Assembly: GCF_900111485.1 (NCBI RefSeq)
Contig: NZ_FOIC01000003.1
Location: forward strand, 218,588 to 282,587
Length of the DNA: 64,000 nt
Direction of reading: 5' to 3'
Source: Natrinema hispanicum
GTDB lineage: Archaea; Halobacteriota; Halobacteria; Halobacteriales; Natrialbaceae
Below the pieces are notes generated by a model. It saw only the letters and a program-made list of their open reading frames with translations. It was not told the origin of the DNA and made no database searches. Both the position numbers and the translations under genes were made by a program. Below, piece by piece: positions 17,811 to 26,301 of the stretch. The first letter of the stretch is position 1. Each line of letters opens with the position of its first letter.

Positions 17811-20285
17811 CTACATGAGGTAGAACAGCGGGAACAGAATCACCCAGACGATGTCGACGAAGTGCCAGTAGAGCCCGAAGTACTCGACCGGTCGGTCGTC
17901 CTCGAGATAGGCGTTGACGGTCAGGACTCGGTAGACCATGAACCCGGCGATGAGCAAGCCGAGAATGACGTGGAAGGCGTGCAGGCCCGTGGTCACGAAG
18001 TACATCGAGTACTCGAGGTCGGTAAACCAGTAGATGTCGTGGGCGAACTCCTGGCTCCACTCATAGCCCTTGACCGCGAGGAACGTGAGTCCGAGTGCCA
18101 GCGTCGCGCCCAGCGACGCCAGCAGGCCGCGTTTGTTTCCGCGTTCGGCCATGGTCAACGCGAGGACGACCGTGAAACTCGAGGTCAACAGCACGTAGGT
18201 GTTGACCAGTCCAACGATCGCAGATGGTGGAACGGGTTCGATCTGGCCCCACCCCGTGCTGAGTCGCATGAAGACGTAGCCGCCGATGACGGCTCCGAAG
18301 ACGACAACGTCCGACGCGAGGAAGAACCAGACACCCATCTTGGTCGTGTCGACGCCCTCGAACGGCCAGCGTTCGGCGATCTCCATCTCCGGTGCGTGGA
18401 ACTGCTCACGGCCGTACTCGAAGAGCGTGTATCCGAGGATGCCGACGCCGACGACCGAAAGCACGGGATAGAGAATATTCGGCCCACTCGGTGGCGGGAA
18501 CCCGGCGAACTCCGCCCCGCGTGCGGTTGCGAACTCGGCGACGAAGGGAGTTAGCCCCGACAGTCCGAGGAAGGTAACGAACATCCCGATCCCGATCCCG
18601 AATGGCCAGATACTCGCGTGATCCTCGTGTTCGGTCTCGAGCGATTCGGCCTGTCCCGTCCGGCCGTGGGCAACCGCACCGCCATCGGTCGCGGTCGTGT
18701 CGTCGACGAACTCGAGGCTTCCGCTGGCGTAGCTGGGCCGATTGGGCCAGTTTTCCAGCGGCGGGGGCGAAGTCGTTGCCCACTCGGCAGTGCGTGCGAA
18801 CTGCCACGGATTGTCGGGTGCGTCCGGTCCCGAGCGGATGCTCTGTGCCAGCGTGATGAAGACCAGCAGGATCGACAGGGCGAGGACGAACGCGCCGACG
18901 GTCGCGAGCTGCTGGTAGAGCTGTGCGCCTTCGTTGTAGTGGAAGACCCGGCGGGGCGTCTCCCAGGCCAGAAACATCGGGAAGTACAGCAGGTTGAAGC
19001 CGACGAAGTAGACGGCGAAGCTGAGCTTCCCCAATCGTTCGTCGTACATCTTCCCGGTGATCTTCGGCCACCAGTAGTAGAGGCCACCGATCAGCGCGGT
19101 GACACCGGAGACCATCACGTAGTGGAAGTGGGCGACGACCCAGTAGGTGCCCCGAAGTTCGTAGTCGAGGACGACCGCGCCGAGGAAGACGCCGGTGATC
19201 CCGCCGAGGATGAACAACAGGAGCGCGCCGAGGACAAACAGGAACGGCGTCGTAAACCGCACTCGACCTTTGACCATCGTATAGATCATCGAAAAGACCA
19301 TCAGGTCGAAAGGCAACGAGATCCCGATCGTCGTCGCCATAAACAGCGTCTTGATCGGGAGGTTGATCGTCGTCAGGAACATGTGGTGCATCCAGACCAA
19401 AAACGACTGAATCGCGACCAGCACCATCGCGATGATGACCCACTTGCGCCCGACCAGCCGGCGACCAGTAAAGGTCTGGACGACTTCGAGCATGATCCCC
19501 AGCGCGGGGAAGAAGACGATGTACACCTCCGGATGGCCGAAAAACCAGAAGATATGCGCCCACAGCAGGCTCGAGCCATCAGCCGTCGAGGAGAGATACT
19601 GGGTGAGAAAGAGCCGGTCGGAGAGCATGAGAATCAGCGCGGCAAGCAGCGCTGCGAAGGCAAACAGCATCATCCAGACGGTCAGCAGCGTCCCCCACGT
19701 AAACAGCGGCATGTTCCAGAGTCCCATCCCCTCAGCGCGACAGCAGTGGATCGTCGTCAAGAAGTTTACCGAGCCAAGGGTAACGGACATGACAAACAGC
19801 GTCAGCGCGAGGATCGTCGTGTTCCCGCCCATCGTCAGCGTGTAGCCGGGGTTGTAGATCGGGACGTTCAGCGGCGCGTACATGTACCAGCCGTTGGCCC
19901 ACGTCGTCCCCTGGAAAAAGGACAGTAAGATGAGAATGCCGGAAAAGAGATAAAACCAGTAGCTCAGCGCGTTTAGCCGGGGAAAAGCGAGGTCTTTCGC
20001 CCCGATCTGTAAGGGAACGACATAGTTCGCGAAGGCAAAGCCAAACGGCGAGATAAACCAGAACACCATCAAGAGCCCGTGGACTGACACCGCCTGATTG
20101 TACTGCGTGTTCGTCAGGAAGCCAATCCCGCCCGCTTCCCACAGGTGGATCCGGAACAGCAACGCGAGGACGCCACCGGCGACCAGCAGGAACAGCGCAG
20201 TAAACAAGTAGAGAATCCCAACGTCCTTGTGATTCGTTGTCACCAGCCAGCGCTTGATCGTCGTTCGCGGCGGGAACTCACTCAT
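17811..20285 (-). CDS. coxAC: Cytochrome c oxidase subunit I + III fusion
   Basis: An 824-residue haem-copper oxidase subunit. Residues about 1-490 are subunit I with 12 helices. It has 'AVSVHGLLMVFWF' (low-spin haem His), 'WFFGHPEVYIVFFP' (Cu-B His and the cross-linked Tyr), 'MHHMF' (two Cu-B His) and 'VVAHFHYVMVSG' (haem a3 and a His ligands). After a linker of about 100 residues (charged, 'RTGQAESLETEHEDHAS'), residues about 570-824 form subunit III with seven helices ending 'YWHFVDIVWVILFPLFYLM', the subunit III signature. It reduces O2 to water and pumps protons in the cell membrane. Subunit II is not in this window. The I+III fusion is known in haloarchaea and some bacteria. Confidence 0.95.
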   Translation of the reverse strand: MSEFPPRTTIKRWLVTTNHKDVGILYLFTALFLLVAGGVLALLFRIHLWEAGGIGFLTNTQYNQAVSVHGLLMVFWFISPFGFAFANYVVPLQIGAKDLAFPRLNALSYWFYLFSGILILLSFFQGTTWANGWYMYAPLNVPIYNPGYTLTMGGNTTILALTLFVMSVTLGSVNFLTTIHCCRAEGMGLWNMPLFTWGTLLTVWMMLFAFAALLAALILMLSDRLFLTQYLSSTADGSSLLWAHIFWFFGHPEVYIVFFPALGIMLEVVQTFTGRRLVGRKWVIIAMVLVAIQSFLVWMHHMFLTTINLPIKTLFMATTIGISLPFDLMVFSMIYTMVKGRVRFTTPFLFVLGALLLFILGGITGVFLGAVVLDYELRGTYWVVAHFHYVMVSGVTALIGGLYYWWPKITGKMYDERLGKLSFAVYFVGFNLLYFPMFLAWETPRRVFHYNEGAQLYQQLATVGAFVLALSILLVFITLAQSIRSGPDAPDNPWQFARTAEWATTSPPPLENWPNRPSYASGSLEFVDDTTATDGGAVAHGRTGQAESLETEHEDHASIWPFGIGIGMFVTFLGLSGLTPFVAEFATARGAEFAGFPPPSGPNILYPVLSVVGVGILGYTLFEYGREQFHAPEMEIAERWPFEGVDTTKMGVWFFLASDVVVFGAVIGGYVFMRLSTGWGQIEPVPPSAIVGLVNTYVLLTSSFTVVLALTMAERGNKRGLLASLGATLALGLTFLAVKGYEWSQEFAHDIYWFTDLEYSMYFVTTGLHAFHVILGLLIAGFMVYRVLTVNAYLEDDRPVEYFGLYWHFVDIVWVILFPLFYLM

Positions 20286-20326
20286 CGGTCACCACCCCCA
20301 CTCCGGGGAGCGCCCCACACAGCCAT
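20282..20326 (-). CDS. Possible 14-codon leader peptide of the oxidase gene
   Basis: An ATG-to-TGA frame encoding MAVWGAPRSGGGDR. Its stop codon overlaps the oxidase start as ATGA, the arrangement used for translational coupling. Its last codons also form the GGTGGTGACC stretch that could act as the oxidase Shine-Dalgarno site. Whether it is translated is unknown; the overlap could be chance from SD-like sequence. Confidence 0.25.
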   Translation of the reverse strand: MAVWGAPRSGGGDR

Positions 20327-20560
20327 CGTCACGTCGGAGACGCTGTGACGAAGCGGTTCGAAACACCGGCCGAGACAGCACCTCGGTACGCGACAGAGAT
20401 TCATACTCGCCGTCTTACCACGATAGTAGGTATCAAGGTACACGACGCATCTGCAGGCACTACTTATCGACCGAACCACGCAGTGGCAATCCGACTGGAA
20501 GACAAGTGTAATCGTGACTCAAGCAACGGGAATGCAAGCCGCGGTCCCAAACAGATCGAT
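20286..20560. other. Promoter region of the cytochrome oxidase gene
   Basis: A 275-nt gap between the oxidase start and the glycerophosphodiesterase stop, both on the minus strand. It holds the possible leader frame (20282-20326) and several AT-rich pockets about 20400-20480. I see no other gene. Confidence 0.35.
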
Positions 20561-21388
20561 CTAGTCACTCGAGTCCCGAGCCAGCCCAGGGTAGTCGGCG
20601 ACGATGCCGTCGACACCGACCGCCGCGAGCGCGTCGAACTGCACCCAGTTCGTCGCTGTCCAGACGTTGACCGCACGCCCTTCCGCGTGGGCGACCTCGA
20701 GGACATCGATCTCCGGTTCACCGGCCGACACGCCAGCAGAGGCCGTTTCGGTCAGGTGCGTCCCGGCGATCGCGTTCCGCGGCGGGTGGATCGCCTCACA
20801 ATCGTAGCGCCGTGCGATCTCGAGGCCGGCCTCGAGATCGTCCAACACGAGCGGTGCGACAGCATAGTCAGCGACCGCCCGCAGCGCTGCGATCGCGCCC
20901 TCACAGAACGATGAGAACAGTAGGTCGCCACCAAAGGTCGCACAGTCGGCGACGACGCGCTCGACGAACGGCTGCCACAGTTCGCGGCGCTGGTCGCGCT
21001 CGGCCGGCGAGAGCGACTCACCGACGCGCAGTTCCGTCGTCCCGGGATTCTTCAGTTCGACGTTGACGCCGACCGTTTCGGGGACGGCCGCGAGAAACTC
21101 GGCCAGCGTCGGCACCGTCGCGTTGGTCCCCAGCACGTGGGTCTCCTGCAGGTCCTCGAGCGGTGTCTCCCAGACGAGTCCGGTAGCGTCCGTCAACGGC
21201 CGGCCGTCGCGGCTCCCATCGAGGCGCTCGTCGTGGATCACCACCGGGGTTTCGCAAGCGGCCGGCTGAACGTCGATCTCGAGCATCGCGGTCTCCTCGT
21301 GGGCGGCCGCTCGTGTGGCCGCTTCGACGGTGTTTTCGGGTGCGATGCCGGCGTAGCCACGGTGTGCGATGACGGCTGGGTGGGCCAT
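20561..21388 (-). CDS. Glycerophosphodiester phosphodiesterase family protein
   Basis: A 275-residue TIM-barrel enzyme that hydrolyses glycerophosphodiesters to glycerol phosphate and an alcohol. The catalytic start motif is 'VIAHRGYAGIAPENT' (His and Arg-Gly, Glu-Asn), followed by 'LEIDVQPAACETPVVIHDERLDGSRDG', which holds the metal-binding Glu/Asp and second catalytic His. 'VNVELKNPG' is the next metal ligand region, and 'VNVWTATN' closes the barrel. The start at 21388 follows a TATA box (GTATAG at 21410-21415) by about 25 nt, a leaderless start. No signal peptide is visible, so it is probably cytoplasmic. In haloarchaea the likely substrates are archaeal ether-lipid headgroups; this is inference. 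Confidence 0.9.
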   Translation of the reverse strand: MAHPAVIAHRGYAGIAPENTVEAATRAAAHEETAMLEIDVQPAACETPVVIHDERLDGSRDGRPLTDATGLVWETPLEDLQETHVLGTNATVPTLAEFLAAVPETVGVNVELKNPGTTELRVGESLSPAERDQRRELWQPFVERVVADCATFGGDLLFSSFCEGAIAALRAVADYAVAPLVLDDLEAGLEIARRYDCEAIHPPRNAIAGTHLTETASAGVSAGEPEIDVLEVAHAEGRAVNVWTATNWVQFDALAAVGVDGIVADYPGLARDSSD

Positions 21389-21404
21389 AGGTGACCGTCG
21401 GCGG

Positions 21405-21498
21405 GCCGGGTATAGTAGCCACTGAAAGTCAATGCACACCCGCTCGCGCGGCGGCTGTGCGCTCGGTGTGTGAATCGTTTCAGTTGTTACTATAATGG
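21405..21498 (-). repeat. Dispersed repeat, copy 1 (upstream of glycerophosphodiesterase)
   Basis: Read on the minus strand, it matches the plus-strand sequence at 45023-45118 along its length. Shared blocks are AACAACTGAAACG, then TT-ACACAC-GA-CGCACAGCC, then GTGCA-TGACT-TCAGTGGC. The centre is an imperfect inverted repeat (CGAGCGCACAGCC...GCGCGAGCG). It ends at the TATA box of the downstream gene. Because both copies are intergenic and keep length, this looks like a structured, non-autonomous element rather than coding remains. Confidence 0.6.
21410..21415 (-). promoter_or_regulatory. TATA box for the glycerophosphodiesterase gene
   Basis: CTATAC on the minus strand, centred about 25 nt before the ATG at 21388. 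It lies directly at the inner edge of a dispersed repeat, so the repeat forms the upstream part of this promoter. Confidence 0.5.
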
Positions 21499-21563
21499 AA
21501 CTCCCGCTCGGACGTGGCGTGTTCCGGCCCGCCGTTGATCCCGGTTCCCCATGAACCGCCGCT

Positions 21564-21821
21564 ATGACCGACCCCACGCTCGCGACCGTCGAACGTGCAC
21601 TCGATCGCGCTGCCGATCTCGAGACCGAGGATGCCGTCGCCGTGTTGCAAGCGGCTCGCGACGACGTGCGCACGCTCGCCGACGATTCCGAGGTCGACGA
21701 GGATCGCCGGCAGGAACTCGCAACGCGCCTCGACCAGCGGCTTCGGGAGGTGACCGAGCGCGACGCCTACGACAGCGGGCTCGGGGCAGCGATGAACCCT
21801 ACCGAAGACGACGCGCCATAG
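21564..21821 (+). CDS. Small helical acidic protein of unknown function
   Basis: An 85-residue, largely alpha-helical protein (MTDPTLATVERALDRAADLETEDAV...). It has two predicted helices rich in Asp, Glu, Arg and Ala and no cysteine or catalytic motif. 'LATRLDQRLREVTERDAYDSGLGAAMNP' ends the folded part. It sits just upstream of the F420 reductase gene on the same strand, but a separate TATA box before that gene suggests independent transcription. Composition and codon use fit a real haloarchaeal gene; role unknown. Confidence 0.65.
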   Translation: MTDPTLATVERALDRAADLETEDAVAVLQAARDDVRTLADDSEVDEDRRQELATRLDQRLREVTERDAYDSGLGAAMNPTEDDAP

Positions 21822-21879
21822 GGGTGGTCGAGCGCAGCTGCCGCTCGAGAATCCGGCGAGATCGGCCGCCCTCCCGCCC

Positions 21880-21885
21880 TTTTAT
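21880..21885 (+). promoter_or_regulatory. TATA box for npdG
   Basis: TTTTAT centred 28 nt before the ATG at 21911. It matches leaderless transcription and favours that Met over the one six bases upstream. Confidence 0.45.
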
Positions 21886-21910
21886 TCGCGTTCCGTCCCG
21901 AGAGATGGGT

Positions 21911-22579
21911 ATGCGAATTGCACTACTTGGCGGCACTGGTGATATCGGCGAAGGGCTCGCGTTGCGGTTCACGCGGGATACGAGCCACGAAATCCTCATC
22001 GGCTCGCGGGATCCCGAGAAGGCCCGCGACGCGGTCGCAGACTACGAGGCGGCACTCGAGGACCACACCGACTCGGTCGACATCAAGGGCTTCGTCAACG
22101 AGATGGCCGCCGACCGCGCGGATGTCGTCGTGTGCAGCGTCCCGCCGTACCACGTCGGCGACACCGTCGATGCGGTCGCCGACAGCCTCGATTCTGACAC
22201 CGTCCTCGTAACCCCCGCCGTCGGGATGAAAGGCGACGAAGACGGCCTCCACTACCACCCACCATCGGCCGGCAGCGTGACCGAACTCGTCGCCGAGCGG
22301 GCCCCCGACGAGGTGCCCGTCGTCGGCGCGTTCCACAACCTCGCGGCCGGCGCACTCGCAGACCTCGAGACAGAGCTTGATCTCGATACGCTCGTCGTCG
22401 CCGACGACGAGGCGGCCCGCGACACCGTCCTGAATCTCGCAGGGGAACTCGAGGGGCTACGCGCGCTCGCAGCCGGCCCGCTGGCCAACGCAGCAGAGGT
22501 CGAGAGCGTCACGCCGCTGGTCATCAACATCGCGAAGTACAACGACGACATGCACGACGTCGGCGTGAAGTGGGTCTAG
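21911..22579 (+). CDS. npdG: F420H2:NADP+ oxidoreductase (NADPH-dependent F420 reductase)
   Basis: A 222-residue enzyme that transfers hydride between reduced coenzyme F420 and NADP+, linking the two redox pools in the cytoplasm. The N-terminus 'MRIALLGGTGDIGEGLALRF' is the Rossmann NADP-binding loop, and 'IGSRDPEKA' carries the Ser/Arg that choose the 2'-phosphate of NADP. 'VVVCSVPPYHVGDTV' and 'VVGAFHNLAAGAL' are conserved family segments around the F420 pocket. Length is normal for the family. The start at 21911 fits a TATA box 28 nt upstream. Together with cofE and mer further right, it shows active F420 metabolism. Confidence 0.92.
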   Translation: MRIALLGGTGDIGEGLALRFTRDTSHEILIGSRDPEKARDAVADYEAALEDHTDSVDIKGFVNEMAADRADVVVCSVPPYHVGDTVDAVADSLDSDTVLVTPAVGMKGDEDGLHYHPPSAGSVTELVAERAPDEVPVVGAFHNLAAGALADLETELDLDTLVVADDEAARDTVLNLAGELEGLRALAAGPLANAAEVESVTPLVINIAKYNDDMHDVGVKWV

Positions 22580-22680
22580 ACGGCGGCTCTCGGCCGGTCG
22601 TCCCCCTCTGTGCAACGAACAACCCGTGACAGCGCGGCCGCTCGTCGGTCAATGAAACGAGAATAATCGCTGCTGGTCGT

Positions 22681-22950
22681 CTACGCGCCGGCGGATTCGA
22701 GGGCGTCCTCGAGGTCGTCACGCTGGGTGACACCGACGAAGCGCTCGACGATACCGTCGTCGTTTTCGATGACGAGCGTCGGGAGCGATCGGACCTGGTA
22801 CTCGTTGGCGACGTCTTGTTGTTCGTCGACGTTTACTTTCTCGACTTCGAACTGGCCCTCCCAGTCTTCCTCGAGCTCCTCGAGGATCGGGTCCTGGGTC
22901 TTGCAGGGGCCACACCAGTCAGCGTAGAAGTCCTTGAGTGTGACGGTCAT
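22681..22950 (-). CDS. Thioredoxin
   Basis: An 89-residue thioredoxin with the active site 'WCGPCK' (Cys13, Cys16) directly after the first strand, and the cis-proline segment 'VRSLPTLVIEND'. It reduces protein disulfides in the cytoplasm. The start at 22950 (MTVTLKDFYADWCG) removes a basic 17-residue upstream extension with no family character. It is slightly shorter than typical 105-residue thioredoxins because the first helix is missing, as in several haloarchaeal forms. It is a single gene, convergent with npdG. Confidence 0.9.
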   Translation of the reverse strand: MTVTLKDFYADWCGPCKTQDPILEELEEDWEGQFEVEKVNVDEQQDVANEYQVRSLPTLVIENDDGIVERFVGVTQRDDLEDALESAGA

Positions 22951-23067
22951 GCGGTCAGCTCTAGTTCCCACGCGCTGCGCATAAGGGTTTCCCACTGCCA
23001 TCGCAGCCCATTCTCTCGACGGACGGTCGGTCGAAAGGTTTAGTTCCGGGGGCCCATAGGAACGGAT

Positions 23068-23229
23068 ATGGACAAAGGACAGAACACCGGTGGGCTGATG
23101 TCCAGTGCCGGACTCGTCCGGTACTTCGACTCCGAGGACTCGAACGCTATCCGTATCGACCCCAAGACGGTCATCGCGTTCGGCGTCATGCTGGGCGTGC
23201 TCGTCCAGCTGCTGACGTTCATCTCGTAA
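23068..23229 (+). CDS. Preprotein translocase subunit Sec61-beta (SecG)
   Basis: A 53-residue protein: a short glycine-rich polar N-terminus ('[24 protein letters not shown]'), then '[27 protein letters not shown]' with a single C-terminal membrane helix. This matches archaeal Sec61-beta, the small subunit of the SecYEG/Sec61 channel in the cell membrane. '[20 protein letters not shown]' is the conserved archaeal segment. TTTAG about 27 nt upstream (23038-23042) suggests a leaderless transcript. Confidence 0.92.
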   Translation: MDKGQNTGGLMSSAGLVRYFDSEDSNAIRIDPKTVIAFGVMLGVLVQLLTFIS

Positions 23230-23299
23230 CTCACCCTTTCTCGACTCGTTCTCTTCCAGCAGTCCCTCCCAGAGCGTGCTTTATCATCCGAACCGCTGT

Positions 23300-24328
23300 T
23301 TATCGCTGTGAGTCACGGAGAATGAGCGGCTCGATTGCGAGCGTGCGCTTTGCGACCGTGACGATTCGGAGCACATAGGCCGTAAACAGCAGAAACGGGA
23401 CGAGTGTGATCGTAAACGCCAGTCCGATCGCCAACGTCATGTTGGCGACGCCGAGTGTCTGTCCGGGGAACGTGCCCGCATCGACGACGGTGAGCATGAT
23501 GCCGGCGATGACCAGCGCCGGCACCGCCGCATAGAGGATCATCTGCGAGAGCGAGACGAGCGCCCACTCGAAGTACAGGGTCTTGACGTGTTCCCGCGCC
23601 GGGCCGAACAGGCTCAACGCCGTCTTCAGCTCGTCTAACAGCGCCAGTTCGTCCTCAGAGAGGTCGTCCTCGTGCTCGTTTGCGATCCGTTCGACCTGAA
23701 AGATCTTCCAGCCGTAGTTGTAGTTGAGCGCGGCGAATAGGACGTCGAAGGTCCCGAACGACGCACCATCGAGCTGGTCGCGGACGGTTTCGGAGTTCCC
23801 GACGAGACTATCGGTGAACTCGTCGACGTCTTCTTGGAGCCCGTCTGCGTCGTTTTCGGAGACCTGCTCGCGAAGGTCTTCGGCTCGCTGCTGCGCTACG
23901 CCGACGATTTCCCGAAGAAACGTCGATGGATCGGCCGGACTGGGCGATCCAATCAGCTCCTCGGTGAAGTCTCGGAAATCCATCGAGTTCTCCATTCGGT
24001 CGCGCTGATCGCCAAGCGGCCCGTTCTCCTGGGACAGGACCAGCTGACCGATCGTGACAACGAGCGTGGTTCCGGTGATGATAGCCGAGAGCATCGTCGA
24101 GAACATCGTTTCGATCGTGTCGCCGGTCTGCAACTGTGGCGTCAGCGGCTTCGGGAGCAGGGTAACGGCCGCGACGAAGCCGACGAAGACGACCAGCGTT
24201 AGGACGGCGGTTACGTGAAGGCGGTTCGCGCCGAGGAGCAGCCAGATCTTGAGGTGGCTCTCGCCGGCACGCTCGCGCATCGTGTTTGCCGTCCCGATGT
24301 CAGAGGAGGTATCGCTGCGATCACTCAC
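23300..24328 (-). CDS. Membrane protein of unknown function, four helices
   Basis: A 342-residue protein with a GTG start. Hydrophobic helices lie at about 39-58, 80-100, 262-282 and 298-325. Between the second and third is a large charged domain of about 150 residues ('RDFTEELIGSPSPADPSTFLREIVGVAQQRAEDLREQVSEND...'), probably cytoplasmic and helical. I do not recognise the family with certainty; the layout is common in haloarchaeal hypothetical membrane proteins. It ends 4 nt beyond... the DUF4177 gene upstream stops only 6 nt before its start, so the two are probably one transcript. Confidence 0.7.
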   Translation of the reverse strand: MSDRSDTSSDIGTANTMRERAGESHLKIWLLLGANRLHVTAVLTLVVFVGFVAAVTLLPKPLTPQLQTGDTIETMFSTMLSAIITGTTLVVTIGQLVLSQENGPLGDQRDRMENSMDFRDFTEELIGSPSPADPSTFLREIVGVAQQRAEDLREQVSENDADGLQEDVDEFTDSLVGNSETVRDQLDGASFGTFDVLFAALNYNYGWKIFQVERIANEHEDDLSEDELALLDELKTALSLFGPAREHVKTLYFEWALVSLSQMILYAAVPALVIAGIMLTVVDAGTFPGQTLGVANMTLAIGLAFTITLVPFLLFTAYVLRIVTVAKRTLAIEPLILRDSQR

Positions 24329-24334
24329 GTCAGG

Positions 24335-24550
24335 TCACTCCTCGGTGGCACTGCCGGTGACCCCGGCCGGGCGCTTGAAGACGAGGAACTTGGTCCCGCC
24401 ATTCGTGTAATCGATCGTCTCGACGAGTTCCCAGCCGTCATCACCGTACGCGTTCAGTTCATCCTGCGGGTCTTCGGCTTCTTTTTTCGTTTCGTCACGG
24501 GGTGGTCTAAGCGTCTTGTACTCCCATCGGCGCATGTCGGAGTGACTCAT
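24335..24550 (-). CDS. DUF4177 domain small protein
   Basis: A 71-residue protein (MSHSDMRRWEYKTLRPPRD...). The pattern 'WEYKTL' at the start, 'LNAYGDDGWELVETI' in the middle and 'KFLVFKRP' at the end is the DUF4177 signature, in which a glycine-tryptophan-glutamate core is conserved. Members are small, cytoplasmic and of unknown function. Its stop lies 6 nt before the start of the membrane protein gene, suggesting co-transcription. The longer frame upstream overlaps unrelated sequence, so ATG 24550 is used. Confidence 0.8.
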   Translation of the reverse strand: MSHSDMRRWEYKTLRPPRDETKKEAEDPQDELNAYGDDGWELVETIDYTNGGTKFLVFKRPAGVTGSATEE

Positions 24551-24727
24551 CACTGCTTTCCCAGACGTGGTCAACGCCAGTAAGACTGGGGCAAGACATA
24601 TCCCGACCGAGCTGTTCACAGCACTGTACTGACACCAGCCAGCGCCGCCGGACATCGACTTCAGTCATCGTTCGCCACGGGAGCCCGTGACGCGACCTTT
24701 TTGAACACGCCATCCATACCCGCGGCC

Positions 24728-25345
24728 ATGTCCCTAACTGCTGGCGTCGTCGCGGTCCAGGGCGACGTCGAAGAACACGCCGCCGCCATCGAACGCGCCG
24801 CCACAGCCCACGGCCGCGAGGTTACCGTCCACGAGATCCGCGACGCGGGGATCGTCCCCGACTGCGACCTGCTAGCGATGCCCGGCGGGGAATCGACGAC
24901 CATCTCCCGGTTGCTCCACAGCGATGGCATCGCCCCCGAAATCGAAGCGCACGTCGCTGCCGGCAAACCACTGCTCGCGACCTGTGCCGGCCTCATCGTC
25001 GCCTCGAGCGACGCCGCCGATAACCGAGTCGACGAACTGGGACTACTCGACGTCACAGTCGAGCGCAACGCCTTCGGCCGCCAGAAAGACAGCTTCGAAG
25101 CGCCACTTGAGGTTGCGGGCCTCGACGAGCCGTATCCGGCAGTGTTCATCCGCGCGCCGGCAATCGACTCGGTTGGCGACGCCGAGGTACTCGCGACGTG
25201 GGACGATCGGCCGGTCGCAGTCCGAGACGGCCCCGTCGTCGGCACCGCGTTCCATCCCGAACTGACGCCTGATAGCCGGATTCACGGACTGGCCTTTTTC
25301 GAAAACGAGGCCGCAGCGGTGCCGGGTCTCGAGGAGTCCGCATAG
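24728..25345 (+). CDS. pdxT: Pyridoxal 5'-phosphate synthase glutaminase subunit
   Basis: A 205-residue class-I-type glutaminase that supplies ammonia to PdxS for vitamin B6 (PLP) synthesis. The triad is Cys86 in 'LLATCAGLIV', His176 and Glu178 in 'TAFHPELT'. 'GVVAVQGDVEEH' at the N-terminus and 'MPGGESTTI' (oxyanion region) are diagnostic. The start at 24728 is chosen because the conserved MSLTAGVVAVQG begins there. PdxS is not in the window. The gene is divergent from the DUF4177 pair. Confidence 0.95.
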   Translation: MSLTAGVVAVQGDVEEHAAAIERAATAHGREVTVHEIRDAGIVPDCDLLAMPGGESTTISRLLHSDGIAPEIEAHVAAGKPLLATCAGLIVASSDAADNRVDELGLLDVTVERNAFGRQKDSFEAPLEVAGLDEPYPAVFIRAPAIDSVGDAEVLATWDDRPVAVRDGPVVGTAFHPELTPDSRIHGLAFFENEAAAVPGLEESA

Positions 25346-25463
25346 GACGACTGATCGCACGAAATCGTTCCCGAGCGGTGCGCTCTTCGTGGCCCGACAC
25401 AGCTGCGTGTGGGATACTCGTTCTGTGTGGTACCCCTATATCGCGTGCATCGCAACTGATCGC

Positions 25464-26300
25464 TCAGAGGAGGTTCAGCAATGGCGCGAACAGCCCTGCA
25501 TTGAACGTATCCTCAGCACGGTACCCGCTGATGTTGGCGTTGTAATCGTGATATGAGGGAACAGCGTCACGGTTCATACACCGAACCATCATGTGGTCCG
25601 TCCCGGGACCCAGAACGCGATACTCGTCCGGTGGGGTCACACCACGAGCGAGGTAGCTATCCCGGATCTGACAACGGAGGTGATAAACCAGGAATTCTCG
25701 GAACTGATCCCTGTCAATGTCGATGACGACGTGCTCGAGGCGCGTATCTGGTTTTCGGTCTGGATAGGGGTCATCGCCACGGACGAGGCGATCGTCGTTG
25801 ACAGCAGCGTAGTACATCACGTGGACGTCGGACGTGGCGTCGATGTCGCTCCCGTCGTCAGTAAGGTAGACATCGAGTTTGTGCTCACGGTACTCGTTCA
25901 TCGCCGCACCGGGCGGGACGGGATCTGGACGTGGCTGCGCAATAGTCGCATCGTACGCGCCAGCCAGTTGCCGATAGTAGTGATCGAAATAGCGATTCAG
26001 GTCGTCCTCGGAAAGATCCGTGACGGCATCTTTGACCCGCTCGATCCGGTCACTTCGGAGGTACCAGGGGGCCGTGTCGTACTCGGTGTTTTGAGCGACG
26101 TACCACTTGGCGTAATCCCGCGCTTGATCGACCATCTCGTTGCCATCGCTCGTTCGCTTGTCCGGGTCGTCTGGGTAGCCGTCCTGTTCATGATATTTGA
26201 TTTCACCATTGAACACCATTTCGATTAGGTGTTCAGCATCATTATTGTCAATTATGCTGAGTCCGATTCTCGTAGATTCACCAGTTATGATTGCGTCCAT
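25464..26300 (-). CDS. DUF4157-partner protein, copy A
   Basis: A 278-residue protein of unknown function, paralogous to the protein at 27992-28948. Both begin 'MDAIITGES-RIGLS--DNND-EHLIEM', then 'IKYHEQDGYPD', share a Tyr-rich middle, and carry 'REFLVYHLRCQIRDSYLARGVTPPDEYRVLG' against 'QEYLAFNLKCQIRDCFVRMGVQPPGAFQVLG' near the end. There is no signal peptide or membrane helix. The start (ATG 26300) lies one base after the stop of the DUF4157 gene, so translation is tightly coupled and the two proteins probably act together. Possible roles are chaperone/adaptor or immunity partner; the sequence does not decide. Confidence 0.75.
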   Translation of the reverse strand: MDAIITGESTRIGLSIIDNNDAEHLIEMVFNGEIKYHEQDGYPDDPDKRTSDGNEMVDQARDYAKWYVAQNTEYDTAPWYLRSDRIERVKDAVTDLSEDDLNRYFDHYYRQLAGAYDATIAQPRPDPVPPGAAMNEYREHKLDVYLTDDGSDIDATSDVHVMYYAAVNDDRLVRGDDPYPDRKPDTRLEHVVIDIDRDQFREFLVYHLRCQIRDSYLARGVTPPDEYRVLGPGTDHMMVRCMNRDAVPSYHDYNANISGYRAEDTFNAGLFAPLLNLL

Positions 26301-26301
26301 A

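Noticed and set aside
18618..19928. 436-codon plus-strand frame opposite cytochrome oxidase
   Set aside because: Shadow frame without hydrophobic helices or motifs; the real gene is the minus-strand oxidase.
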